Source: Nemertoderma westbladi (taxonomy: Eukaryota; Xenacoelomorpha; Nemertodermatida; Nemertodermatidae). From it: a DNA stretch of 64,000 bases. Of this stretch, positions 10,501-19,329 are shown one piece after another. The number at the start of each line of letters is the position of its first letter. The first letter of the stretch is position 1. The notes beneath the pieces were generated by a model. That model had not been told where the DNA came from, made no database searches, and was given only the letters and a program-made list of their open reading frames with translations. The position numbers were made by a program, and so were the translations under genes. The stretch lies in NCBI GenBank assembly GCA_032718475.1, contig JAUCBJ010001576.1, positions 1 to 64,000 on the forward strand. Reading direction: 5' to 3'.

Positions 10501-12699
10501 AGCAGTATAGATGCGTGTAGGCTCCACACCTTGCGCATGTAATACTTCAGACCTAACAGGTTGACACAATGTTACAGGGGGTATTGGTATACCATTTTGT
10601 ATATTGACTAATTTGTCGCGTTCTAGCGCGATACTTTGCTGCACTTCTTGCAATTCGGCCCTACCTTCCCTTACTGTTCCCTTAAGTTGGTGGACAGTCT
10701 CCTGCATCTGTCCGAGCAGGAGATTCATCCCCCGCCGTCCCTCCTCTACCCACTCGACCGCCGAAGCGGGAGTCGCCAACATTGTAGCGGGCTGACGCGG
10801 GACGACGGGAGACAAATCTTTGATTTCTCTCTCAGCTTCCAGGACAGGGATATTCTCATGGACTGTTCTACCGGGTACAGGCAGTGTAGTACTGTGTAAA
10901 TGGAATTTAGAGTTTGTTTCAGGGAGTACAGGTGTCTCTAGCACCGAAGGGGTGGCTTTGAGAAAAGGCCTAATTATTTCAGGCTCATCTGTTATAGTAG
11001 GGAGTCTGTTGACGGTAATAATTCGGTCTGTGGGTTCTGTACTACCTACTGTTGTGCTAGCTAATTGTCTTCTAACAGCTGGGGGCAAATCAGGCAATTT
11101 ATGACGGTGAGATGTTCTTCTACGTCTACTGAGACGAGATTGATTTCCTCCACCTTCAGGATCGGTGGTATCCCCTTCCTCCGATGATGTATAGCCTTGG
11201 CGTTTGGAAGTAGATCGACTCATCATCTGCATTCGACTGTCTGTTAACTGCCTACCGATGCTGTCTTGCGTCTCCTGCAGATTTTCTAACTCCAGCTGGG
11301 TGGTCTCCTCAGACGCTCTCCGTTCTGCTTCTGCCACTGCCTCCGCCGCCTTTCTTTCCGCCTTTCTGTCTGCTTCGGCCGCTGCTTCTGCCGCCTTTCT
11401 GTCTGCTTCTGCTTTTGCCTCCGCCGCTTTTATTTCCGCTTCGGCCGCTGCTTCTGCCGCCTTTCTTTCCGCCTTTCTGTCTGCTTCTGCTGTTGCCATT
11501 GCCGCTGCTATTGCTGCTGCCTTTTTGTCTTCAATCCGCCTTTTCTTTACTTGTTCTTCTTGAGCTCTAGCTATGCGGAGACGTTCATCAAATTTAGCTT
11601 GGTCCGCAGCTATCATCTCAGTATCGATTGCGTCCAACACAAGCTTGGTTCCTTCACTATTAGGGGAAAGTCCAGACAGCCGTCTCCTCAACTCTTCGTC
11701 TCCTAGGAATCGCTGATAGTCGGACAGATAAATGTCGATAGCGTCTCTAGTTCGCGGTCTCTCTGCTGTCACTTCGCTTTCCGCTTGAGAAAGGGTGGCA
11801 TCGGTTGGTTCTTCATAGGTTGGTCTCTCAGCCAGCTGGGATTTCCACTGGGCAGTTTCTTGTACTTTGAGACTTACCCGCTGGAACCAAGTCTTGACAG
11901 CAACCTGCAGCGACGTGTCCTGTCTTCTTTTGAAAGTTTCCTCAAAGGCTGACAAGATTAGTCTAATGCGTAGGGTTCTTTCGCGTACTTGATATAGCAG
12001 CTCTTCCTGCTCTCGAGGTCCTTGGGGTTGTCGAAACAATTGTTCTTCCAATCGTTCTAAGGAGCCGAAGAATCCCTGCACATATCCTGCTGCCGACCTC
12101 TTCCAAACAGCTGGATCCATCGTATCTTTAGCCACTCCCATTCTGTGTATATCTTCCCAAGTAGCTTCGGACAAATCTAACGGGAGTCCGGGTCCGGGAA
12201 AGTTCCATTGTGACTCGACAATAGACATCAATTCTTCCCTGGCGTATCCCGCATAACTATCTTGGGTCGCTCGCTTACTTCTCGCCCAATCGGCTTGATG
12301 TTCCTCCACCGCAATCAATATAGTAGTTAGCACTGCGGCAGGAAGGGTGAGAAGGGGATCCGAGTAGGCTGTAGCCGCCATCTGCACTCCGCGTTCGGGG
12401 GTCAGCTCTGCAGTATCCGAACTACTGGAGCTATCGGATCGCTGGGAACAAGTTTCTTGACTAGGATGTTGCTGCTGTTGGACAGCTGCTTCCTGGTTCC
12501 GTTTGACTTGGGCCCGAGTGCCGATGATAGACCTACGGTGTTGGATCAGCTTAGGGTCTGATACTACTACTGGAGGGATGACCTTTCTTTCAGTAGGAGG
12601 TGAGCTGAACTCCTTTCTTAATCGCTCCACACTCCTATCCGTGTCACAGATGGTTGTATCGATTAGACTGTCTGACAGGTTTTGCTGGGTGTCAGACAT
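4564..12699 (-). CDS. BEL/Pao Gag-Pol polyprotein, intact
   Basis: 2711 codons without interruption. The first ~790 residues form an unusually long N-terminal extension, including an Ala/Glu/Lys-rich, probably helical coiled-coil stretch at about 380-467. Then come a BEL-type Gag region (about 795-960), zinc knuckles (from C1080; classical CX2CX4HX4C with C1113, C1116, H1121, C1126) and a retropepsin with D1256-S-G-S-T. Reverse transcriptase carries YMDD at Y1751-D1754. RNase H has D1931 in FGDAS. The integrase has an HHCC-type zinc site (H2314, C2344, C2347), catalytic D2380, D2442 and E2492, and a C-terminal domain near 2600-2690. All catalytic residues that I can identify are present. A single frame makes Gag and Pol one polyprotein, as is common in BEL/Pao. 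The protein should copy element RNA into DNA and integrate it. Confidence 0.95.
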   Translation of the reverse strand: MSDTQQNLSDSLIDTTICDTDRSVERLRKEFSSPPTERKVIPPVVVSDPKLIQHRRSIIGTRAQVKRNQEAAVQQQQHPSQETCSQRSDSSSSSDTAELTPERGVQMAATAYSDPLLTLPAAVLTTILIAVEEHQADWARSKRATQDSYAGYAREELMSIVESQWNFPGPGLPLDLSEATWEDIHRMGVAKDTMDPAVWKRSAAGYVQGFFGSLERLEEQLFRQPQGPREQEELLYQVRERTLRIRLILSAFEETFKRRQDTSLQVAVKTWFQRVSLKVQETAQWKSQLAERPTYEEPTDATLSQAESEVTAERPRTRDAIDIYLSDYQRFLGDEELRRRLSGLSPNSEGTKLVLDAIDTEMIAADQAKFDERLRIARAQEEQVKKRRIEDKKAAAIAAAMATAEADRKAERKAAEAAAEAEIKAAEAKAEADRKAAEAAAEADRKAERKAAEAVAEAERRASEETTQLELENLQETQDSIGRQLTDSRMQMMSRSTSKRQGYTSSEEGDTTDPEGGGNQSRLSRRRRTSHRHKLPDLPPAVRRQLASTTVGSTEPTDRIITVNRLPTITDEPEIIRPFLKATPSVLETPVLPETNSKFHLHSTTLPVPGRTVHENIPVLEAEREIKDLSPVVPRQPATMLATPASAVEWVEEGRRGMNLLLGQMQETVHQLKGTVREGRAELQEVQQSIALERDKLVNIQNGIPIPPVTLCQPVRSEVLHAQGVEPTRIYTASEVETPIANPIKGDYKPVVNDIPYRPDNDPRNLYADNSILNNTMAQESFTRQRARTEARQAVKVGEIVKFNGDEMKWLPFNEYYKDSIQNSVLSNGEKLRFLIKCLEGPPKLMALKFIGHPEGLRQVWDTLNIRYGNKDNIAKYLYAKLVAPRNFLSSGIIEFSDEIQEICRQLDWLGKSHEYQSSMVIGAVVSTLPKGGVCTRWDKKVLYMNEQQRRSPTMADLMSFLDGEVKLQLIKQSREKTSENKVSEKPVSRRRVTPVCYTDDGESQASQEEDSGKDTDRSYYVGKTSKDVSKYKARTNDRREQVAKSPPQSPNRMHGRKPEERTRVHQVTQGKVSNIKPNCALCDGTHRLSACAEFLKKSLVDRSAVVWDKRLCYNCLRPGHQRRTCYSDVKCAKCDAKHHILLHSEFERNNPSKVSEPELHVQFSDVNDTDQESEMEGFYTDEFSDANESCYLINTAVYRALTYEKDTENEFPPTTFDRQPSWKAPTSNVGIREFPVVQVRVHGPNKSYIVNALLDSGSTGTFIDQELAEDIFAGQPKFRTKLNMSGIMQVWKSTLTADYYVGVLSTPQDKLGAQGIRSVKMVAIKNFATTQADLYNWDEDESIQHLKIPRFQTDYPGVQILIGQNAHEALETLEKRPAQPQPLQTYAVRTRVGWYFTGPSRRTLEERMPQERIYQVNDREVESSEVDELTEGTPYSSDNDDIYQLFDEENTIDLLTENKTWKNQVNLCQLIHPSGPIDYNDELNDEIERYNARTRDKLAVRFFTQELVEPNSYDKALSIEEERAKQIQETTTRFLKDQGRYEIGLPFRKREPRFINNRPLAEKRIAQLHRRLTANASAKEMYQTQLKKFITKGYAERVPEGTPVTERTYYLTHHYVPKPGKPHEVRVVFDGSTLYMGQSLNSELLPGPNLLQSLLGILLRLRQYSIAFASDIEGMFLQVKALDRDRDSLRFLWWPEGDLNQKPIEYWMTIQAFGIISSPSNACSVVRTTANDNRDSFSKEVIDNIKRNIYMDDNLRSLPSVEEAIDVAKGTVECLKRGGFRLTKFTSNSREFLEAIPVEDRGTKDLDLIKDDLPETKTLGLKWDTERDILFFQLKQRDNPVRTKRICLSILSTYFDPLGFISPVILIARSLVQQMWLENHSWDDPLKGELLKKWMKWEDSLPAIKNFIISRAYFGHVLPTYSYQLHVFGDASDMGIGIVAYLRVETPDGIKVALVTSKALINNKLKVPRAELKAALYATAIGRNVTEQIDYPLEKTVYWTDALLVLEYLTNEVCQFSVFVTNRVAIILSRTKIDQWRHCPGTINPADIASRGATPQELIDTPDWLGGPDFLSKEEDEWPPHLTTAEIRQAKGAETVKPKTRASKSKLFKPTIDLSVLHTSGNDASDPQSLATNKSVVEIRDRDWKSGIPDVSQGISPLLQRAMHHYSSWNRLCKAVTYLRRCFHHHYSRTKTTSDTAPLTSAQVHVIKNLPKYKTSDRFLKEKISYQEHEETNKQILRLLQCYEDSDKYFLLLRNPQMRLRDRFSSTMIDGLIRVGGRLTNAPLSFDTKFPILIRNLEVQIKMIVDVHSKLYHAGRERVLSEIRTRYYFDKPRRALNQVLRNCIPCRKAFSRPLTQREAELPRERVSFFEPPFTNTGVDLFGPIEVYRARTIVKRWCVIFVCMTCRAIHLDMVNDLSTNSFVLSLRRQIARFGTSNTMRSDKGTNFIGANNEIQAYVKDWNQRQVDDQLRITASSWTFNAADAPWWGGSWERLIRSVKTAFHFIVPCRAYLTDELLRTLMEEIAAYLNERPLMPVSSSPDSLEALTPAHFLLKKPVAMLPRLEIADGDEYCRRTWQLMQLLSHRFADHFEKHYLPMLQLRTKWFAQQGNVSTGDMVLIVDPDLPRKRWQTGRIIETHISDDGLVRSVELVVMRRNFKKPGIIFETQQLNRPVGRLCLLERDRELSGNYGRQDTLPTTTSLIPQTSRDSPT
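11320..11560 (-). repeat. Ala/Glu/Lys-coding short repeats inside gag
   Basis: Degenerate in-frame repetition coding for units like EADRKAERKAAEA, corresponding to Gag-Pol residues about 380-467. It predicts a long charged helix or coiled coil. The repetition is at both DNA and protein level, so the length of this stretch probably varies between copies of the element. Confidence 0.8.
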
Positions 12700-12807
12700 G
12701 TTTAGCTATACGGTTGAATGCCTACTGCTATAGTTACAGTTAAAGCAAGTCTAGTAATTCAGTATGACCGTTGGCCTAGTACCGTTAATTTATTACAGTA
12801 TATTAGA

Positions 12808-13042
12808 ATACCGGTATACACTTATAATATATATAAGTATTGTAAACTAGTTTTGTCACAGAGTACCGGTATATAATTTTAGCACAAATATATATAAATA
12901 TATAATAGGCCTATCGTGAATACCGGTATGCAGCTTACACTTATAGTATATATAAGTATAATTATGAACTAGAATTAATTACAGAATACCGGTATGATTT
13001 CAGCCCAAATTTATAGAAATAAATATAATAAGCCTCTGGTAA
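12808..13042. repeat. Two tandem units of 112 and 123 bp starting with ATACCGGTAT
   Basis: The units start at 12808 and 12920, and a third partial copy starts at 13043. Each contains an inverted TACACTTATA / TATATAAGTA segment, a second CCGGTAT box and a TATAATA(A/G)GCCT block. The copies have diverged by several substitutions and indels. Confidence 0.7.
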
Positions 13043-14460
13043 ATACCGGTATGTCAATTATTTTAGAATAATTGAATTTCTGAATATTTTAGGGTTACTT
13101 GGTTACTTTAACTTACTTTATTACCGTTATTTAAGCAGTAGTCTAACTGATATTGAGACCTAGTTGTTGTATGGCAGGCCTACTATTTATAAATCGTTTG
13201 AGTTGATTTATAATATTTATATACCCGTTTAAAATGGGTTTTTTGTCAATATTTGAAATAAATGTTATTATTTCTGGGGGGAGTCACTACACAGAAGCTG
13301 TGCGCTCTCAGTGGAGTGCTACTTATTGGACACTAAAACAGATAATTCTAATTTACCTAAGTTACTTAATACTACAAATTACTTACGATATGGGTGAGAT
13401 TAAATCGCTAATTAAACACAACAAAATATTACGTACGAAATTTTTAGGGTAATTTTACAGGAAGTCTACAAACCAGCCTAACAAAGGGTTAGAATTCTGG
13501 TTATTACAACGGACAGGGTACTACGGTATTTGAAAATAATAAGTAGTAGTAAATATATTGCACTGTCCAGATAGGAAAATACCACCGCCTGACGACCTAT
13601 AGCCGTATCGCTATAGGTACTACGTTATGTATCACGGAGTGTTCCTACCTGGAAGTTAATTACCGCGGACTACCAGATCCAACGTGCCTATTAACCACTT
13701 TACAACACAAATATACTGCCTACACACTAATTACCTTCGGAAAGCACTGTACACTAAACCCTAAATTAGGTACAAGTACTGGTACAACAAATAATCAGTA
13801 GTTAAATATACTTGAACAGTTAAAAGAACCACGGCATCTGCTGGAGTGACTGGAGCACAAAGTCACCAGTCTTTACCTACGCCAAGCAGCCCGTATAGTA
13901 CCGGGGTTAATTTAACTATAACGGTATGTGTAACAAGCACAATTACTGTAGGAATAAACTTGGGGACATGAATGTTGCGAATAATCGCATAAACTCTGAA
14001 TAATAAATATTACGCTACCCGTACAGAATACTCAAACAAAATACAAACCAAACGCTGGCAGACTACCACCAAGCCTAAATAAACTACCGTATGTGCAGAT
14101 TCCGAAATGGTTAGTTAGTATGCGTTCTAACACGGTAGTACGACTTATTCTTTAAGAGGGGATTGACCTTACAGCTATGGCTGCCCCAACTTACTAACTG
14201 GCACTTTATCAGACAAACTCTACACACGCCGTAATCTCTCCAAACCCAACAACAATCCGACAACAGTCCGGCCTACAGTTATCTGAACAATCTGAGCAGA
14301 CTTACACGTCTTCAGCTCAATATTAACTTACTAGGAAACAAAACTGACAGAAATAGACCTAAGTAAAATCCCAATAAAAACCAGGCGTCCCCGATTTAAT
14401 ATCGAGACCTACCGGTATACAATAATCAAAATCGAATAATACTAATGTACTTATACTGGA

Positions 14461-14574
14461 AGTACCGGTTAGGACAGTTGGGCCTACGGACCTACAGAAG
14501 TACCGGTTCTGGCAGTTGGACCTACGGACCTACAGCAGTACCGGTTCTGGCAGTTGGGCCTACTGACCTACAGA
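14461..14574. repeat. Three 38-bp tandem repeats with ACCGGT boxes
   Basis: Copies start at 14461, 14499 and 14537, with a partial fourth at 14575. Each opens AGTACCGGTT and ends CCTACAG. They lie about 80 bp inside the 5' LTR in element orientation, where leader repeats of LTR elements often carry protein-binding sites. The frame is open by chance only. Confidence 0.85.
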
Positions 14575-14650
14575 AGTACCGGTTCAGGTTTACCGGTCGA
14601 CCGGTACTTTCAACTTTATTGCTTACTGCAATAAAGTCAATAACTGTTAT

Positions 14651-15810
14651 TGTATGCGCTTTTGAAGACCTTTAGCAGTTTAACCTGCCAAAATTTATAT
14701 GTCTTTTGGTTTATAAATAGACTTTAGAAATTGACAAATATTTAATACCAATAAACACAACATTAGCAGAAGCCAGCCTAGTGCGCGTCCATTCACCCGC
14801 TGGATATACCCGGGAGACTGGATTCTGAGGGCTTAGATTATTATTGCAGTGTAAGCTTACTGTATTATTCGATTGATCGTTAATAAATAATTTCTGACTA
14901 ATATTATTCACTTTCGGGAAATATTAACAGTTCCTTTAGGACGTGGCGCTCTATCTAGGTAAACAGAGATATGACTTATACTAATCACAACGGTAAGTCG
15001 GTAAGGCTTATGATTCACGTATGAGGCGCATTCTTTAGGAAATGCTTAGTTATCAGTCACAATCATGCACACTACCGGTAAAACACAATACTGCTCACTA
15101 ATTTGCCGACCGTCAATGAATTTTATCATGTATTCTTTATACTGACTCATGTAGTGCTTATCAAATAGCATTAAATTCACTACAAACCACAATCATATAA
15201 GTCGCAATCGCTATATGTAACCTGTCTCTCTAACCTGTAGTGTATCAAGAAAATTGGGAAATTTGGGTTCTTTATAAATGTTCTCCAAATAATATTTAAC
15301 CAACTGATACAAAATATGACAACAGTAAAAAGCATTAAGACGGTAGGTTAAGATATGATATGACAAGTTATGAACTGATTATACGCTCTATAATCTTAAG
15401 CCTACTAATGTTTCTTCTAAAGTCTGAAACGAATGGACTCTAGAGCCGGTGTTCCTGGCCTAGATAGAAACAACACAACAGTATCAAGAAAAACAGTAAG
15501 ACTGAACACTCCTAGCACGATCGGCCAAATATCTCCACATCGACAGAAAAAATCGCTCTGATTGGCTGTTAAGCTAAACAAAGAACCATGTGTCCAATGG
15601 CCGTTTCCATGTCAGCAACCAGCTGTTAGATGTCGTAATCTGAATCATCAAGGCTAAGCTGTGCCAGGGTATTTGACGCATTGCGGGTTTTTTGCCTTAC
15701 CATGTCCGCCAAAGCACACATATAGAAGAATGACTTTTATGTCCGTTAAAACACCTATAACGGTACCTTGCGGGCGAGGGGGACTGAGTATATCCGCAAA
15801 AGCTTTTACA
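14651..15810 (-). repeat. 5' LTR of the BEL/Pao element
   Basis: 1160 bp, a direct repeat of 247-1418 that differs by about three substitutions and two 6-base gaps. In element orientation it starts TGTAAAAGC at 15810. It is followed on the plus strand by the TACAT target duplication (15811-15815). Confidence 0.95.
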
Positions 15811-15882
15811 TACATTGTATAAACTACCGTAGCTATTTATCCAAATATATTACATTTAGTTGCCTCAAAAGTTATTCATGTG

Positions 15883-16554
15883 ATGGCCAAAAGAAGATCT
15901 GACATCAAAATAAGAAGAATCGAAGAAATCGATTTACCCAGAGTTCGAAATTTGGTTCATTACGGTTTGTTAGAACTGTGTTGGCCATTTTACATAAATG
16001 TTCTCTGCCGATCAACCTTCTATATTCCTGTCTCCAGTTTAATCGTCACAACATTTTATTTTACTTCCATAAGTCTACTTTACATATTATTGGGTTTATC
16101 ATTGCTACTCATATGTTTATATCAATGGCAGAAACTTGCCATTTATCGATCGATTTCAGTTCGACTCATACGAGGTCAAATATCTAGTTGGAATGAATTA
16201 AAGGGGCATTTCTTTATTAGAGGTGGGGATTTCTGGGTAGCAACTCTCGACGATAAAATAGTAGGATGTGTGGGGATGGAGGTTTCCGAGGATGGTGTAG
16301 CAAATCTACTAAGAATGATCACAGATCCGGATCACAGGGGATGTGGGATTGCCTCTCTACTAATGGATCACTTTATTATGGAAGCAAAGGCAAAAGGATT
16401 GCACCACCTAATGTTGGATACATCGGAATACCAATACATTGCAATGTCTTTCTATAGAAAAACAGGATGGAAACATGTTGGCAGATTTAGGATAATACTT
16501 CCGTATAATTTCATATATAATTTTTATTCAAATTATTATGAAAAATATATTTAA
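15883..16554 (+). CDS. NAT8/camello-like membrane N-acetyltransferase, copy 1
   Basis: 223 aa, a single exon, close to the ~227 aa of vertebrate NAT8 proteins, which also have single-exon coding regions. A hydrophobic double segment at about 38-82 should anchor the protein as a hairpin in the ER membrane. The GNAT fold follows, with acetyl-CoA motif A at about 144-163 (RGCGIA at 152-157) and a C-terminal FYRKTGW motif (190-196) typical of GNAT motif B. By family it transfers acetyl groups to amino acids, peptides or lysines; the substrate cannot be told. The start is the second of two overlapping ATGs: ATG at 15878 is followed at once by TGA (ATGTGATGG), which would make a minimal upstream ORF. 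It is almost identical to the copy at 21589 except at both ends. Confidence 0.88.
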   Translation: MAKRRSDIKIRRIEEIDLPRVRNLVHYGLLELCWPFYINVLCRSTFYIPVSSLIVTTFYFTSISLLYILLGLSLLLICLYQWQKLAIYRSISVRLIRGQISSWNELKGHFFIRGGDFWVATLDDKIVGCVGMEVSEDGVANLLRMITDPDHRGCGIASLLMDHFIMEAKAKGLHHLMLDTSEYQYIAMSFYRKTGWKHVGRFRIILPYNFIYNFYSNYYEKYI

Positions 16555-16927
16555 TTGTTTAATTAAAAAATTAACAAATCAGTTATATGTATCAACGTAT
16601 GGGCACTTATTATCATCCGGTGGTTGAGAGTAGAGGCGCTGTTATGCCTGGCACGAACTCTTTTGATGAGTGTCTTTTGGTGATTAGGGTTGTCTGTAGT
16701 CAATTCGTTACTCTGCCTCTGTGGTGGTGGTTGTTGATCTTGATATATGTCACATTTATTTCTTCATTACTGTATATCAAGATATGTCTTGTTATAGTTA
16801 TTTGATATTTAATCCTTTTATGTGTTCCAATGTTATACCTACCATCCAGATGTGTATAGAAATTTAGAACAATTTGTTATTATGTTTTTTAGTATTGCGC
16901 TATATTGATTTGCTTTAGACATAGATA
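16555..16927. other. Downstream of NAT8-like copy 1, no gene seen
   Basis: AT-rich 3' flank without a supported coding frame. It runs up to the LINE remnant on the minus strand. Confidence 0.5.
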
Positions 16928-16929
16928 TC

Positions 16930-17560
16930 AACCTGGGACCAAGGTCGAGCGAACTCGGACAGTGGAAATGAGATCCTTCCAGGCTTCCCAATTCTCCATA
17001 GTTGTCGCAATTTCGTTTCTCTCAAGTTCAGTATCCCTTTCAAGTTGATCTATATATGTTATGACCGGTCGTCCACGACTACGCTTTCCATGAGTTGGTT
17101 GCCAGAGGAGTAGATCTGGTATGACCTCGTCTTTACTTCTCCAGCAGTGCCCACTGAATCTTAATCTGCGTTCACGGAGGGTGGTTGATACAGGTGTATT
17201 GTACCATAAAGCTCGGCGTTTGTCATGTGTTGTATCCAGCTGATGTTTAGGGCTGTCCTTAGTAGTCTTGTGTAGCAACCATCAATGCGTTGTTTAATTG
17301 ATTTGGTCAGTGTCCAGGTCTCACCCCCTTATAAAAGTACACTTTTCACTCTGTCTCGAAAGAGTCACTGTGCCTGGAGAGGTCTGATTATCAGACTGAT
17401 TTCCAGATGGTATCCATTTTTGATAGAGCTACCCATCTTTGCTTTCCTAACTTCGATGTCCTTTTTGCTACTCTCTATCCATGATCATGACTGGAAGTCG
17501 TCGACCTTCCTTTGTTGATTAGTGCGATTGCTTTGTCGCCACTACTGATTCACTCTATGA
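16930..17560 (-). pseudogene. LINE ORF2 C-terminal remnant, frameshifted
   Basis: The minus strand codes the typical end of a non-LTR retrotransposon ORF2: a region after the RT core with ETWTLTK and YTRLLRTALNIS, then (after a frameshift near 17185) RRLRFSGHCWR, LLLWQP, and RSRGRP followed by the Trp-containing tail. The same blocks (RLRFAGHCFR, LVLWQP) occur in the LINE on the plus strand at 20935-21100, so both belong to related elements. In-frame stops near 17330-17390 show that it is dead. Confidence 0.75.
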
Positions 17561-18510
17561 TCTCCAGTTCAGTATATAGATATGGGCGAGTACCACGCTG
17601 TAAAGCTGGTGAGTATAACTATTCCCGACATACAAACTCAGAGTACGGCTATTTTTCTCGTGGCAAAAGTTGAGATCATGGCAATTGTTGGATAATGTTG
17701 TATATAATTAGAACTGAGATGACTAAACTGGGATGTGGGAGGTGTGCAATGGATTGGTGGATAATGATTAGGTGTCTGTACATTGGCATTGGATGGCAAT
17801 GAGATCTGATGTGGCAATAATGGAGCAGATGCTGAAGTGCTACCTTTCATCATGATATTCATATTGGGTTCGTGAGCATGTGATGTTGATGACGGTAAAC
17901 TTGGATGAATGAAGACACTTAGGCGCTTGGGGAAATCGAACAATTTTTAAAGTTGGATGAGGTGTTTGAGTATATACTGTTGGAAGTATCTTTTTGTGGA
18001 TTGGAGGGTGGGGATCAAGGAGATATTAATTTTGTCTTTGAACTGTGGAACCATTGCACCTGGGATATGTAGGCCTATATGGGGTCAAACACAGGTGAAT
18101 ATAGCTAGATGAAGCAATGAAAGGGGGCACATACATGATGGGAGATAATGCCATCATGGTCAATCTGGATGGCTTTCATCATTTGGGATGGATGACTAGA
18201 GGCAGAACCAAAGGCTATGGAGTTGGGGTGAGTTAGGAATAGAGAAAGAGCCACTGACAGGTTGAAGTTCCAGGGGTATAAACAAGAGTGGGAAGGGCCA
18301 GGGCAATGTGCAATAGTTTGAAGCACATGTGAATGATAACAATGCGCATCGGGGTGTCATCAGTTAAACAGGGGGGGGGGGACTGGACGCAAAACCCGCC
18401 TTGGCGAATTAATATCCCGCCTCCATGTTAAATCCTCAATTAGGGAAATGAGGAGGTTACAGTGACACGTTATTCTATCCAAAACAATAAACTAAAGTCC
18501 ATAGAACAGG

Positions 18511-18756
18511 TTATAGTTTTAATTTTGGGAGTAATGAGCTGATATTTGCGTCGATTTCCCCTATTTTTATTGCGTCGAAAGTCCCCCCCCCCCCCCCCCC
18601 CCCATCTGCATCAGATGTGGTGAGAACCTGGCCTGAGCCAAGGTAATCGGTACATCGAGACAGATAGTGGTACCATGGGAGTAAGTCAGATTCAGCACTA
18701 CAATCGAGTAGGATGTGGATGTGTTTACCTTGATAATGTACAACATTATTAGGCAT
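18511..18756 (-). pseudogene. Possible retropepsin remnant
   Basis: The minus-strand frame contains GKHIHILLDCSAESDLLP, which resembles the LLD(S/T)GA-x-x-x-L(L/I)P active-site segment of retroviral-type aspartic proteases, preceded by a plausible strand. The essential Gly after D-S/T is replaced (D-C-S). The frame runs out into the poly(C) tract at 18583-18603, so it would be inactive. The similarity is short. Confidence 0.35.
18583..18603. repeat. Poly(C) run of 21
   Basis: Uninterrupted C21. A second pure run, G11, lies 200 bp upstream at 18371-18381. Runs like this are error-prone in sequencing, so the length is approximate. Confidence 0.85.
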
Positions 18757-19329
18757 GTAGTTACAATGTTGATTGTAGGAACAGAAAATGGTGCAGGAGT
18801 GGAATCATCACTGATCATGTGTTGAAGACATCCGGCAAGTTGTAGTCCCCATCGATGTGTGCCGGACGGACTCAGGAATTGAACTGCTTGTCGGTGGGTG
18901 ACAGGAATGGACAGGCGCTGAAAAAGTTGTCCATTGAACTGCGCTTCGATTGGGTGCACAAGCACAATAAGCTTGGCACTGACCGATAGGCCATACAGGA
19001 GGAGTAGCCGGTGAGGGCCACCAGGGCGGAGAGTAAAAGGTGCGGACTACCACCTAGGCATGTAATTTATCCAATAAACATATCCGGTCAGATCAATCAA
19101 TCTTAGCGTCAGAGCCTTTATGCTGACCAATGCACGGGAGCAGAGTGTGGTTCCTACCATTGCCTAATTTGGAGGGGGTCTGGGTGTACTAACCAAAATT
19201 AACAGAGAACATCAAAGTTCACAAGGTGACAAGATACTGGTACAAGTCCTACATGATGTTGTTCATGTGGAGGGCTATCTCCTGAAAGAGAAAAAGTATG
19301 TGCCAGTTGCATGTAAACCAAAATCAAGG

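Larger units (their letters stand above)
12700..14650 (-). promoter_or_regulatory. 5' leader of the BEL/Pao element
   Basis: About 1.95 kb between the 5' LTR and the gag start, without a credible ORF. It is rich in the palindrome ACCGGT and contains two tandem repeat blocks, at 12808-13042 and 14461-14574. I find no canonical TGG-starting primer-binding site directly next to the LTR: the minus strand reads ATAACAGTTATTGAC there. The primer tRNA therefore cannot be named. Confidence 0.6.
242..15815 (-). mobile_element. Complete BEL/Pao LTR retrotransposon with target duplication
   Basis: A 15.56 kb element on the minus strand. In element orientation it has a 5' LTR (15810-14651), a ~1.95 kb leader, an intact gag-pol frame (12699-4564), a ~1.6 kb spacer, a broken third ORF (2943-1497) and a 3' LTR (1418-247). 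Both LTRs begin TG and end CA, and the pentamer TACAT flanks the element at 242-246 and 15811-15815, as expected for BEL/Pao integrase. The domain order Gag, protease, RT, RNase H, integrase with no chromodomain, and the integrase C-terminal domain, fit BEL/Pao. The LTRs differ by about three substitutions and two 6-base length differences, so the insertion is young. It landed 67 bp upstream of a NAT8-like start codon, in antisense. Confidence 0.95.
17561..19329. other. Gene-poor stretch with homopolymer runs and decayed retroelement sequence
   Basis: No intact gene. The minus strand has several 70-130 codon open frames without recognisable domains (for instance Ser/Pro-rich 17943-17638). There is a possible retropepsin remnant at 18756-18511 and poly(G)/poly(C) runs at 18371-18381 and 18583-18603. 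Confidence 0.5.

Noticed and set aside
11204-11563. 119-codon plus-strand frame rich in Ala/Ser
   Set aside because: Shadow of the Ala/Glu/Lys-coding repeat of gag on the opposite strand.
14633-14650. Primer-binding site next to the 5' LTR
   Set aside because: No TGG start or clear complement to a tRNA 3' end directly after the LTR in element orientation.
14445-14675. 76-codon frame across the 38-bp repeats
   Set aside because: The frame follows tandem repeats of non-coding type in the element leader and lies in the orientation opposite to the element's genes.
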